Positions 53,612 through 62,681 of a DNA stretch of 64,000 bases are shown piece by piece. The position numbers were made by a program, and so were the translations under genes. Source of the DNA: an uncultured Butyrivibrio sp. (GTDB taxonomy: Bacteria > Bacillota > Clostridia > Lachnospirales > Lachnospiraceae); assembly GCA_947167765.1 (NCBI GenBank), contig CAMVJI010000001.1:1-64000 (forward strand), read 5' to 3'. Each line of letters opens with the position of its first letter. The stretch's first letter is position 1. Below the pieces are notes generated by a model that was not told where the DNA came from, did no database searches, and was given only the letters and a program-made list of their open reading frames with translations.

Positions 53612-55045
53612 ATGGTATTTAACTCGTTTGGATATGTATTGCTATTTTTGCCAGCGTTTTTGCTGGCGATGCAGCTTGCCAGAAGAATAGCGCAGAAAAG
53701 ACCAGAATTAAAGGAGGCGTGTAAGGTTGTAATCATCGCGTTCTCCTTAGTTTTTTATGGACTTTTTGGAGTGCGAAATGACCTGGTGCTGGCAATAAGC
53801 ATATTTGTTAATTTAGTAGGAATACTTGCTTTAAAAAGAATAGCAATTGATAACGGTGAGGGTAGGAAAGGCTTAGGACGTTTACTTTTTGTTTTAATGC
53901 TCATTGTTAACGTTGGGGCCTTGTTGTTCTTTAAATTTGCAGGGGTATTTTTCCCTATTGCTATTAGTTTTTACACCTTTAATCAGTTATCATTCATTAT
54001 TGATCTTTATAGAGGCGATATTGAAAAGTTCAGCGTCATTGACTATCTTGCTTATATTCTGTTCTTTCCTAAAATCCTGCAGGGACCACTCATGGGATAT
54101 GGGAATTTTATTGTGGAACTTGATAAGACAAAAGAAGATAGGTTTGACAGTGAAAATATTTTAAGAGCGCTGTTTCTCTTATCCATGGGATTGTTCAAGA
54201 AAGTGATCCTTGCAGATACTTTTGGAAGGGCAGTGGACTACGGATATGACAATCTGATTTCACTGGGAAGTCTTGAAGCTATATTGGTTGCAGTATTTTA
54301 CTCCTTCCAACTATACTTCGATTTTAGCGGATACTGCGACATGGCTGGCGCAGTCTGCATGATGATTGGATTTGAACTTCCAGATAACTTCAATTCGCCA
54401 TATAAGGCGGTGAATATAGTGGACTTCTGGAAGAGATGGCATATTTCTCTTACAAAGTTTTTTACCAGGTATGTGTATATCCCACTTGGCGGAAACCGCA
54501 AGGGTGCTGCAAGGATGTACATCAACTTCATGATAGTGTTTCTGCTTAGCGGGCTGTGGCACGGAAGTGGATGGACCTTCATAGTGTGGGGCGCTATGCA
54601 CGGAGTGCTGTATGTACTGACAAGGGCTGTGAAACTAAGAAAGATCCCAGCCTTCATATCCACTGTGCTGACTTTTATATACGTGACAGTAGCCTGGGTG
54701 TTCTTTAGAGCAAACACAATCTCAGATGCCATCACTCTTTTGGCTAGAGTATTTACTGGTGGCAGCAGGCGTATTTCAACAAATATCTCTGCATGCTTCC
54801 AGTTAGACGAACTGTGGTATGCAATCAAGGTTACGCCCTTGATGAGATTTTCGTTTGTATGGGAAGTGTGCCTGTGGCTGTTTGTGATAGCTGGCGTAGT
54901 GATCATATTCTTTTCAAAGAATGCAATGGAGATTGCCAGGAACTGCAAGATAGGGATCAGGACTTCGCTTCTAACAGCAGTACTTCTAGTGTGGAGTATT
55001 GTGAGCTTTGCTGGAGTCAGTACGTTCCTGTACATGAATTTTTAA
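53612..55045 (+). CDS. MBOAT family O-acyltransferase, third copy
   Basis: A 477-residue MBOAT protein with FPIAISFYTFNQLSFIIDLYRGD, FFPKILQGPLMGY, DFWKRWHISLTKFFTRYVYIPLGG (in parts) and the catalytic His317 in SGLWHGSGWTFIVWGAMHG. QGPLMG instead of SGPIER at the second block makes this copy the most divergent of the three, suggesting a different acyl group or acceptor. It is followed not by its SGNH partner but by an aminotransferase, with the SGNH-like gene next after that. Confidence 0.95.
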   Translation: MVFNSFGYVLLFLPAFLLAMQLARRIAQKRPELKEACKVVIIAFSLVFYGLFGVRNDLVLAISIFVNLVGILALKRIAIDNGEGRKGLGRLLFVLMLIVNVGALLFFKFAGVFFPIAISFYTFNQLSFIIDLYRGDIEKFSVIDYLAYILFFPKILQGPLMGYGNFIVELDKTKEDRFDSENILRALFLLSMGLFKKVILADTFGRAVDYGYDNLISLGSLEAILVAVFYSFQLYFDFSGYCDMAGAVCMMIGFELPDNFNSPYKAVNIVDFWKRWHISLTKFFTRYVYIPLGGNRKGAARMYINFMIVFLLSGLWHGSGWTFIVWGAMHGVLYVLTRAVKLRKIPAFISTVLTFIYVTVAWVFFRANTISDAITLLARVFTGGSRRISTNISACFQLDELWYAIKVTPLMRFSFVWEVCLWLFVIAGVVIIFFSKNAMEIARNCKIGIRTSLLTAVLLVWSIVSFAGVSTFLYMNF

Positions 55046-55096
55046 CGGTTAGCCTGACGAAATATAGATGTATAAAAATTATTTAAGGAGAGTGTT

Positions 55097-56200
55097 ATGG
55101 ATAAGATAATGCAGAGTCGATTGGATCGGGGATTTCTGAAGTATCAAAAAGAATATGAAGATAAGGCTCTAGAGGTCCTGCGCTCAGGATGGTACATCCT
55201 GGGTAAAGAGGATGAAGCTTTTGAAAAGGAATTTGCCCAGTATGTTGGCACTGATTATGCTGTTGGCTTGGCTAGTGGACTTGATGCTCTGTGGCTTGCT
55301 TTCAGGGTGCTTGGAATAGGGAAAGGCGATGAGGTTATAGTACAGGCCAATACTTATATTGCAAGCGTCATGGGAATAACCATCAATGATGCAACCCCAG
55401 TTTTTGTTGAACCAGACCAGTACTATCAGATCGATGCAGACAGGATCGAAGAGAAAATAACTGACAGAACAAAGGCAATTCTTGTAGTTCACCTTTATGG
55501 ACATTCTGCCAATATGACAAAGATTGTAAATATCTGCAAGAAGCACAATCTTAAACTTGTAGAGGATTGTGCACAGTCACATGGTGCGTGTCATGAAGGT
55601 AAGATGACAGGAAGTTTTGGGGATTTCGGATGTTTTTCTTTTTATCCTTCAAAGAATATGGGGGCATTTGGAGATGCAGGGGCTGTTACTACAAATGATC
55701 CAGAGCTTGCACGTCTAATGAAAATATACCGGAATTATGGTAGTGAAAAGCGCTATTACAACATGGTTGTAGGGGCTAATTCTCGCCTGGACGAGTTACA
55801 GGCAGGACTTTTAAGAGTAAGACTTGCCCATATGGATGAGATAACAGCTGAGAGGGAAGCTCTTGCCAAAAGATATACCGAAGGAATCAATAATCCTCTG
55901 GTGGTGAAACCAGGTGTAGCTCCTTATGCATCCTGTGTATGGCACCAGTATGTGCTCAGGGTACCTGATAAAAGAGATTCATTTAAGCAGTATCTTGAGG
56001 ACAATGACATAGCAACTATAATTCATTATCCAATTCCGCCACATCTATCGGAGGCCTATGCTTATCTTGGTGTGAGTGAAGGAAGTCTTCCAGTAACAGA
56101 AAGATACGCAAAAGAAGTCATCTCGCTTCCTCTTTATTCAGGAATGACACAGGAAGAGCAGGACAGAGTTATAGACTGTATCAATTCGTTTAAGGGTTAA
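55097..56200 (+). CDS. DegT/DnrJ/EryC1 sugar aminotransferase (FdtB-like)
   Basis: A PLP-dependent sugar aminotransferase of 367 residues. [14 protein letters not shown]-type N-terminal block, [10 protein letters not shown] with the PLP Asp, and [14 protein letters not shown] with the Schiff-base Lys186 are intact, as are [11 protein letters not shown] and NSRLDELQA. Together with the cupin at 57406 it matches FdtB/QdtB enzymes, which aminate dTDP-3-keto-6-deoxyhexose at C3. AAGGAGAG lies seven bases before the ATG. The four-base gap to the next gene shows tight coupling. Confidence 0.92.
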   Translation: MDKIMQSRLDRGFLKYQKEYEDKALEVLRSGWYILGKEDEAFEKEFAQYVGTDYAVGLASGLDALWLAFRVLGIGKGDEVIVQANTYIASVMGITINDATPVFVEPDQYYQIDADRIEEKITDRTKAILVVHLYGHSANMTKIVNICKKHNLKLVEDCAQSHGACHEGKMTGSFGDFGCFSFYPSKNMGAFGDAGAVTTNDPELARLMKIYRNYGSEKRYYNMVVGANSRLDELQAGLLRVRLAHMDEITAEREALAKRYTEGINNPLVVKPGVAPYASCVWHQYVLRVPDKRDSFKQYLEDNDIATIIHYPIPPHLSEAYAYLGVSEGSLPVTERYAKEVISLPLYSGMTQEEQDRVIDCINSFKG

Positions 56201-56203
56201 ATA

Positions 56204-57274
56204 ATGAGTAAATATAAAAAACTATTGATTACTAGTATCGCGTTGGTAGTAGTAGCTCTTGTGGCATGTGCAGCCCTTGTTGTATATGTGGATCCTTTTT
56301 TTCACTATCATCCACCAATAAAAGGATTCCCATATGTGGTTGATAATCAGCTTAGCCAGAATCCAGGGATGGCCACGAATATGGATTACAACGGATGTAT
56401 CATAGGATCCTCCATGACAGTTAATTTCGATACAGATGACATCAAGGAGCTTCTTGGCTACGATACAGTTAAGCTAAGCTACAGTGGGGCTTATCCCAAG
56501 GATGATTACAATATCCTTTCAATAGTGTTTGATGAAAGTACTTATGCAAGAAAAAATCAGCCAATGGGAGCTGTGTTTTTTGCCATGGATATTCCTACAA
56601 TGACTGCAGATACTGAGGAAACCAAGTATCCTCTGCCAGAGTATCTCTATGACAGGAATCTTTTTAATGATGTGGAGTACGTCCTTAATAAGGATGTGCT
56701 GTTTCAATATATCCTTCGTCCTGTGGTTCAGGGCAAGGGCTCAGACCTGTCCGAGATTTACGCAAGCTGGTGGACTCCGGATTACTACAACATACAGTGG
56801 GTGATGCACACCTATGAGGAACCTGAAAAATCAGATAAGATTTACGGTGTAGAAGATGTTCTTCCGGCCACTGAGGCTAATCTTGAAAAGAACATACTTC
56901 CTTTCGTTAAGGAACATCCTGAAACGCAGTTTTATTTCTTTTTCCCGCCCTACAGTATTTTATACTGGCACAATCTTCAACAGGAAGGTTTTTATGAAGC
57001 AGCATTTTATCAGTACCAGTATGTTGCAGATGTCCTTTTACAGTATCCTAATGTGCATCTTTTCTACTTTCAGACCATGGATGAGGTGACAGACCTTAAT
57101 AACTACGCTGATTATTCACATTACAAGCCGGAGATAAACCGGTTTATGGTAGAATGTTTCAGGAATGGTGATTATGAGATAAAGTCTTCATCTGAGATGA
57201 GTGATGCTCTTAACAAGATGAAGGAAATAGTCAGATCTTTTGATTACGAAGCACTATTTTCAAAAGATTGGTAA
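56204..57274 (+). CDS. SGNH-like extracellular protein, probable partner of the third MBOAT
   Basis: 356 residues with a signal-anchor helix (about 8-29), then YVDPFFHYHPP, typical of a family of DltD-like proteins in Firmicutes. Block I is CIIGSSMTVNFD (Ser-Ser-Met) and the end has YADYSHYKPEINR as the Asp-His pair. The protein would work outside on the acyl group delivered by the MBOAT at 53612. The FdtB gene between them suggests that the acylated acceptor may be the aminosugar unit (inference). Confidence 0.72.
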   Translation: MSKYKKLLITSIALVVVALVACAALVVYVDPFFHYHPPIKGFPYVVDNQLSQNPGMATNMDYNGCIIGSSMTVNFDTDDIKELLGYDTVKLSYSGAYPKDDYNILSIVFDESTYARKNQPMGAVFFAMDIPTMTADTEETKYPLPEYLYDRNLFNDVEYVLNKDVLFQYILRPVVQGKGSDLSEIYASWWTPDYYNIQWVMHTYEEPEKSDKIYGVEDVLPATEANLEKNILPFVKEHPETQFYFFFPPYSILYWHNLQQEGFYEAAFYQYQYVADVLLQYPNVHLFYFQTMDEVTDLNNYADYSHYKPEINRFMVECFRNGDYEIKSSSEMSDALNKMKEIVRSFDYEALFSKDW

Positions 57275-57294
57275 ATTATGTGTGTGGAGGAACA

Positions 57295-57315
57295 ATGAGT
57301 TATTTCCCTTTATAA
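57295..57315 (+). other. Six-codon reading frame with a perfect ribosome site
   Basis: GGAGG (57286-57290) is correctly spaced from an ATG that runs only six codons (MSYFPL) to a TAA. It could be a leader peptide, or the stump of a deleted gene such as the N-acyltransferase missing from this aminosugar pathway. It may also be chance. Confidence 0.3.
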
Positions 57316-57323
57316 TTGTAGTA

Positions 57324-57349
57324 ATATATTTCAAGATAATGAAATATAT
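57324..57349. repeat. Perfect 9-bp inverted repeat upstream of the FdtA-like gene
   Basis: ATATATTTC and GAAATATAT face each other across eight bases (AAGATAAT), 57 bases before the next start codon. A hairpin of A-T pairs would be weak as a terminator, so an operator is possible. No known motif was recognised. Confidence 0.4.
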
Positions 57350-57405
57350 CATAAATGGCTAAATTGTGACATTTATTTGTGTGATAGGAAGCAGGAAAGG
57401 ATGTT

Positions 57406-57828
57406 ATGATAATCAGACAGGAAAAGTATAAAGTACTAGAGTTTAAAGAATATGGTGATGAGCGTGGCAATCTGGTAGTCGCTGAGGGATCAGGATTTGA
57501 TGTACCATTTGATATTAGAAGAGTTTTCTATATGTATGGATCAGACCCGAATATTAAGAGAGGCAATCACGCTAACAGATATACTCAGTTTGTTCTGATC
57601 AATGTAAGTGGAAGTAGTAAAGTTTTGGTTGACGACGGTCAGAAAAAAGAAGTGATTGTTCTTGATAAACCAAGAATGGGATTATATCTGGGACCAATGA
57701 TCTGGAAAGAAATGTATGATTTCAGCCCTGACTCCGTGTTGCTTGTACTTGCCAGTGAGCATTACATAGAAGGTGAATATATAAGGGATTACAACGACTT
57801 CAAAAAAGAGGTTGAAGCTGATATTTAA
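57406..57828 (+). CDS. dTDP-4-keto-6-deoxyhexose 3,4-ketoisomerase (FdtA/QdtA-like cupin)
   Basis: A 140-residue WxcM-type cupin. FKEYGDERGNLVVAEG at the N-terminus, RRVFYMYG, RGNHANRYTQFVLINVSGS with the family His, and LYLGPMIWKEMYDFSPDSVLLVLAS are all diagnostic. It shifts the keto group of dTDP-4-keto-6-deoxyglucose from C4 to C3, so that FdtB can add an amino group. RmlA/RmlB, which make the substrate, and a FdtC-type acetyltransferase are not in the window next to it. An AGGAAAGG site precedes ATG 57406. Confidence 0.92.
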   Translation: MIIRQEKYKVLEFKEYGDERGNLVVAEGSGFDVPFDIRRVFYMYGSDPNIKRGNHANRYTQFVLINVSGSSKVLVDDGQKKEVIVLDKPRMGLYLGPMIWKEMYDFSPDSVLLVLASEHYIEGEYIRDYNDFKKEVEADI

Positions 57829-57830
57829 AT

Positions 57831-57892
57831 AAAGATCACTACAGGAGCCCCTATACTGGGCTATGCGTCAATAATGAGTGTGGTTCTTTTTT
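57831..57892 (+). terminator. Possible branched terminator after the FdtA-like gene
   Basis: AGCCC (57846-57850) pairs with GGGCT (57858-57862). The flanks AAAGA and CACT at 57831-57840 pair with AGTG and TCTTT at 57877-57889, and a six-T run follows at 57887-57892. The outer stem has a bulge. Transcription may end or pause here. Confidence 0.4.
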
Positions 57893-57947
57893 GCGCAGGA
57901 CACAGGCAAGAGAATATGGCAACTGATCAACGTTGGGGGACATGTCA

Positions 57948-59663
57948 ATGCTAGTTACATTACTTAGCTGGCTCTATATCGCAGCAATATGTTTGATAAT
58001 AGGAATAATAGTTAACGTAGCGCTTTCAAAGCTAATTCCCACACCTTCTTTTTCAGGGGAGCATCACTTTGGAATTACGGGGATCATAGTTACAGGGATT
58101 GTGACACTTACTGTGTATGCAGAGTTTTTTAGCATTGTATATAAGATTGGTGCATTGTGTCACGGGATAGTATTGTTAGCAGCTATACTTGGTGCTTTTT
58201 TCTTTAGAAAAGATATCAAGGCCGTTTTTGATCAAATGCATGGGAATGTTACTGTAAACAAGCTTATCATCTATGTGGGGATCATTCTTACAGCGGCATT
58301 CTTTACTTCCAATGGGAAATTTCATACAGATACTGGTATCTATCACGCCCAGGCTATCAGGATGTTGGAAGAGTACGGAGTCCTGAAAGGTCTTGGCAAT
58401 TTACAGCTTCATTTTGCGTATAATAGTTCCTATCTTGCATTATGTGCTCTTTTTACCTTGAGCTTTATTCTGCCATTTCCGCTTCATACCATGACAGGAT
58501 TTTTTATGGTTGTATTCAGCATTTATGCTGCAGATGGCCTTTTTGATATAAAGAGTCACAAGCGTCATGGAGGCGATCTTGCAAGGATTGCTATTCTTAT
58601 TTATTCTTTCACTAATTTGACAGGTCTTCAGTCTCCGGCAACTGACTATGGAACCATGTTTATGACTCTTTATATTCTGTGTGCATGGATAACATATACA
58701 GAAGAGAGAAAGTATACTGAAGATAGGGACAATGATATTGCATTTTATGGATATTTATCTGTTCTTGCTATATTTACTGTAAGCATGAAACTATCTGCTG
58801 CATTGATCGTAGTCATTGCAGTTTTGCCTGCTGCAAAGCTTTTAAAGGAAAGGCGCTTTAAGGATTTCTGGTGCTTTATTGCGGTAGGTTTTTTCTCATT
58901 TCTGCCTTTTATGATTCGAAATGTGATCTTATCCGGTTATCTATTTTATCCAGTGGCATCAATAGATCTGTTCAATGTGGTGTGGAAGATACCAGCTGAT
59001 TACATGAAGGTTGATGCTGATCAGATAAAAGTCTGGGGGAGATGTCTGTTTGATGTAAGGAGAGTGGATGAAGGAATAACTTCCTGGTTCCCAATCTGGT
59101 GGGAAAACAAGCAGCACTACGAGGTTATGCTGATATATTCCCAGCTTGTAGGCGCTATCCTTACTGCCATTCTTCTTGCCTTCAGGATTAAAGAAAAGAA
59201 ATTGGATATGGCAATGGTATTGTTTTATGCTGCGCTGTATTTAAACATTATCATGTGGCTGTTTACGGCGCCATTTATTCGATATGGCCTTGCGTTTTTA
59301 CTGTTGTTACCTCTATGTGCAGTTGGAGATGTTCTGGATATTGTTGTTTCTAAAAGAGGTATTGTGCTAGGAGTCTTTGCTGCACTTGTACTCATTAATT
59401 TTTGCAGCTGGGTAGACAACTATTTTATGGATGACATGGTTTTTCTTAAGCACAATCTTATGGCAGGGCATTATGTTGTACCTGTTCCGTTTGATGAAGG
59501 TACGATGACTACAGTTGATATGGATGGCCTTACCGTTTACGTTGCTGGTATTGATGAGATTAACAGCTACTATGCAAATCCTGGAAGCTGCTATGATTTC
59601 ATGGTTGAACGCACGGAGCTGATAGGAGATAGTATTAAAGAGGGCTTTAAGCCAAGACAATAA
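57948..59663 (+). CDS. Polytopic membrane protein, probable GT-C glycosyltransferase
   Basis: About 571 residues with some twelve helices and a soluble C-terminal part of about 90 residues. FHTDTGIYHAQAIRMLEEYG near residue 130 has the Asp-x-His/Tyr outside-loop pattern of GT-C-type transferases, and NSSYLALCALFTLSF follows. TTG 57933 and ATG 57942 are open too, but only ATG 57948 has the GGGGGA site at a proper distance. The function as an extracellular sugar transferase is inferred. Confidence 0.65.
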   Translation: MLVTLLSWLYIAAICLIIGIIVNVALSKLIPTPSFSGEHHFGITGIIVTGIVTLTVYAEFFSIVYKIGALCHGIVLLAAILGAFFFRKDIKAVFDQMHGNVTVNKLIIYVGIILTAAFFTSNGKFHTDTGIYHAQAIRMLEEYGVLKGLGNLQLHFAYNSSYLALCALFTLSFILPFPLHTMTGFFMVVFSIYAADGLFDIKSHKRHGGDLARIAILIYSFTNLTGLQSPATDYGTMFMTLYILCAWITYTEERKYTEDRDNDIAFYGYLSVLAIFTVSMKLSAALIVVIAVLPAAKLLKERRFKDFWCFIAVGFFSFLPFMIRNVILSGYLFYPVASIDLFNVVWKIPADYMKVDADQIKVWGRCLFDVRRVDEGITSWFPIWWENKQHYEVMLIYSQLVGAILTAILLAFRIKEKKLDMAMVLFYAALYLNIIMWLFTAPFIRYGLAFLLLLPLCAVGDVLDIVVSKRGIVLGVFAALVLINFCSWVDNYFMDDMVFLKHNLMAGHYVVPVPFDEGTMTTVDMDGLTVYVAGIDEINSYYANPGSCYDFMVERTELIGDSIKEGFKPRQ

Positions 59664-59681
59664 ATTAGGAGTGATCATACC

Positions 59682-61124
59682 TTGAGAAAGATAACATCCT
59701 ATTACAAAGAAATACTGATAATGACTGTGATATTTCTGATCGAGATATCAGCAATTGTCCGCGCCAATTTTTTCTACAATGATGATCTTGGAAGAAATAT
59801 AGAGGGGTATACAGGTAATGCCTTTGACAGCAGATATATTGCTGACTGGACATCAATACTGGTTAATGGCAATTCCCATATCACAGATTCATCACCCCTA
59901 ACCCAGATCTTATCCTGCATATTTTTAGCTATTGCCGTGGTGGTTGTAGCCTATATCTTTTCAAAGGGACAGAACCTTAAAGTGATGCACTATGTGTGCG
60001 GAACCCTGATCCTGTCGCCGTATTTTCTTTCCAACATGTCCTACAAAGTGGATTCAGCATTTATGGGACTGTCAGTATGTGTATCAGTGGTTCCATTTCT
60101 TTTCAGGGATAAAAAGATACTGTACTATGTATCATCAGTTATCTGCCTGTTAGTCATGTGCATGACATATCAGGCTTCATCTGGAATCTACCCAATGATG
60201 GCGATAATGCTGGCGCTTCTTGAATGGAACAGCAAGGAAAAAGAGCTTAAGGAGTCCCTTTTATTTTTACTTAAGTCAGCGGTAACCTATCTTTTAACAC
60301 TTGGATTTTTTGCGCTGGTTTTGATGAAACCAATTGAGGAGGGGTATATCAACACCTCCATATTCAGTGCAGGGGATCTTATCGGCGGTATTATCAGCAA
60401 TTACAAGACCTATTACTTTACTGTTGTGGCAGACTTTATGAAGAGCTGGAATATTCTGGTATTCCTGGTAATGGTGGTGTTATTTGTATCTATTATCCTG
60501 GATTCCAAGAGAAACAAGGTGGCTGCTGCGGCTATGTTTGTAGCAATGATGGTGATCATGCTCCTTGTAGTTTTCGGAGTGTACCCAGCTTTTTCTCTTC
60601 CTCTTGTTTTGCCACGAAGCATGTATGGCATATCGTTCTTTATTATGATCTGCTGTTTTGCTATTGTCTCCTCTGAGGGGCTTGTGGCAAACATGGGAAA
60701 GGTCATCATTTTTGCATTAGCATGGTGCTTTTTCACCTTTTCTTTTACCTACGGAAACGCACTGTCTCAGCAGATGAAGTATGTGGATTTCAGGACTGAG
60801 GAAGTTATTAATGATCTTACTGATCTTGATTGCTTCATGGCTCCAGGGCAAAAGAATATGATCATTGAGGGCGATATTGGTCTTTGCCCTGCGCTTGATA
60901 ATTATTCTTATGACTATGTGCTAATAAGAAAACTTGTGCCAGTTTATCTAAAGGCTGGGTCTGACGAGTGGAATTCTGCTTACTTTTACAGATATTTTAA
61001 TCTGCCAGATGTTAAGAGAGTTTATGAAGTGTCAGATATCAGCACCTTCTCTCTGGTGCAGGAAAGCGCTTATCACAGAATACTTGCTAATGATCAAAAC
61101 GAGATCATAGTGGAACTTAAGTAA
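59682..61124 (+). CDS. GtrII-like glucosyltransferase-domain membrane protein
   Basis: 480 residues and about ten helices. The sequence NFFYNDDLGRNIEGY near residue 32 with the Asp pair, DSRYIADWTSIL, and DSSPLTQIL match the glucosyltransferase II (GtrII) group, which moves glucosyl units from undecaprenyl phosphate to surface polysaccharides on the outside. The GT2 of the GtrB type at 42169 may make its donor. It begins with TTG 59682 after AGGAG. The last 95 residues are soluble. Confidence 0.8.
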   Translation: MRKITSYYKEILIMTVIFLIEISAIVRANFFYNDDLGRNIEGYTGNAFDSRYIADWTSILVNGNSHITDSSPLTQILSCIFLAIAVVVVAYIFSKGQNLKVMHYVCGTLILSPYFLSNMSYKVDSAFMGLSVCVSVVPFLFRDKKILYYVSSVICLLVMCMTYQASSGIYPMMAIMLALLEWNSKEKELKESLLFLLKSAVTYLLTLGFFALVLMKPIEEGYINTSIFSAGDLIGGIISNYKTYYFTVVADFMKSWNILVFLVMVVLFVSIILDSKRNKVAAAAMFVAMMVIMLLVVFGVYPAFSLPLVLPRSMYGISFFIMICCFAIVSSEGLVANMGKVIIFALAWCFFTFSFTYGNALSQQMKYVDFRTEEVINDLTDLDCFMAPGQKNMIIEGDIGLCPALDNYSYDYVLIRKLVPVYLKAGSDEWNSAYFYRYFNLPDVKRVYEVSDISTFSLVQESAYHRILANDQNEIIVELK

Positions 61125-61134
61125 GGAAATATAG

Positions 61135-62673
61135 ATGAAACCTGAATTTATGAAATATCTTAACAAAATAATATGCATCGCTCTTGTGGCTGTACTTGCC
61201 ATGATGGTGTGGGTGTTTGTAGATGCCAACATCAATCACTATACAGCTGGGATGCAGTCTGACATTGCGTCGGAAGCTCTTTTCTCAGCCCTTATGTATG
61301 AGAGGGGAACCTACAGGCCTGATACCTGGTATATATCATCAGCTATCCACGTTATTACAGTGCCCAATCTGTCAGCGCTTATATATCCGCTTACAGGGTT
61401 TAACCTCAATCTTTCCATGGGAATTGCCTGCAGTATCATGCTGTGCCTGATGCTGGTTCTCATGTATTTCTATCTTCGAAAGATGGATTTTAAAGTGGCT
61501 GAAAGCATTGCAACTATCCTGATCGTCTTTTCCCTGACCCGCGCCCAGAGCGAGATACAGGTAATGATAATGCTGTACGCCATGGACTACATCAGCCATT
61601 TTATTACGCTGTTTATCATATTGCTCATGTATAATAAGAGCCTAAAAAACGGCAGGTTAAAGATCTGGATGGTGGCTGTATCTGCCGCGCTTGCCATTGT
61701 CAACGGCATTCAGGGAATGCATGCGTGTCTGTTTTGCTACCTGCCACTTCTTGGAGCAGAGTTTATAAGGCAGTTTATCTCTTTTGTAAGGAATAGGAAA
61801 TTTGAGAGGCTGTCAGTAAGTATCTGGGTCTTTGGACTTACTGTCACAACTCTTGTGACGAATAAGTTATCTGGGGTGTACAATCCATCACCTTCAAGGA
61901 ACATAAGACATGCGTTTGAGAAGTTTGTGGGTGAAGTGCTGCCTTCAGTAAAGAGTACGCTGTTCTCAGGAAGTCTTGCTGGGATAGCGGCATTGCTGCT
62001 TATCATGGCGGTTGTTAGCTATTGTTTAGTGATTGTTAAACTCATTAAAAACAAGGACCAGGATAATGACTATTATCTCTGGAGCACGCTGGTATTTCCT
62101 ATAGACTTCTTCATCTGCCTGATCATGACTACCTTTACAACATCGCAGGTTGCAGACAGGTACTATATCATGCTTATCTTTGCTGTGGCCATAGGAGCAG
62201 TGATGCTGTTTAGAGACTTCCCTGATTTGGGAAGAATTTTGTCATTTGTAGTTGTAGTGACATATTCATGCTTTGCGCTGTTTTCCTTTTATCAGACACT
62301 TATTGTAGGTGACCACTCACAGGAAACAAACGCCTACGTTGTATTTAAATGGATGCAGGATAATGGCTATGAGTACGGCTATTCCACCTTTGAACATGCA
62401 AATTACATTACAGTTATGGGAAACAATTCGGTGAAGGTGCGCTGTGTCAACAACATGCGAGATATGGAAGGCAGCAAGTGGCTCTCTGACACTTTGTGGT
62501 ATCCGCCATATAAGGATGCCTCAGGCGAGACCTGCTACCTTGTTTCCGATTACATGCAGGAGGATTTTGACGGCTTTCTTGCAGAGTACGGTCCTGAGGT
62601 GGTCCGTGTTGAGAAAGTTGGGTATTACACGGTTTATGTTTTGGACCATGATTACACGGTTTGGGAGAGATAG
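61135..62673 (+). CDS. Polytopic membrane protein, GT-C-like
   Basis: 512 residues, about eleven helices. After helix 1 comes INHYTAGMQSDIASEALFSALMYERG, with the acidic and His residues of an outside catalytic loop, then TWYISSAIH. In the outer C-terminal region YGYSTFEHANYITVMGN is the only clear patterned block. Similar proteins occur beside GtrII-like genes in Lachnospiraceae. The likely role is glycosyl transfer outside the membrane, without direct proof. The AAGGAAATATAG before ATG 61135 is a good site. Confidence 0.65.
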   Translation: MKPEFMKYLNKIICIALVAVLAMMVWVFVDANINHYTAGMQSDIASEALFSALMYERGTYRPDTWYISSAIHVITVPNLSALIYPLTGFNLNLSMGIACSIMLCLMLVLMYFYLRKMDFKVAESIATILIVFSLTRAQSEIQVMIMLYAMDYISHFITLFIILLMYNKSLKNGRLKIWMVAVSAALAIVNGIQGMHACLFCYLPLLGAEFIRQFISFVRNRKFERLSVSIWVFGLTVTTLVTNKLSGVYNPSPSRNIRHAFEKFVGEVLPSVKSTLFSGSLAGIAALLLIMAVVSYCLVIVKLIKNKDQDNDYYLWSTLVFPIDFFICLIMTTFTTSQVADRYYIMLIFAVAIGAVMLFRDFPDLGRILSFVVVVTYSCFALFSFYQTLIVGDHSQETNAYVVFKWMQDNGYEYGYSTFEHANYITVMGNNSVKVRCVNNMRDMEGSKWLSDTLWYPPYKDASGETCYLVSDYMQEDFDGFLAEYGPEVVRVEKVGYYTVYVLDHDYTVWER

Positions 62674-62681
62674 TTTTTTTG

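Noticed and set aside
54298-55035. 245-residue minus-strand reading frame
   Set aside because: It mirrors the third MBOAT gene, whose catalytic motifs are intact; its composition is that of a complement shadow.
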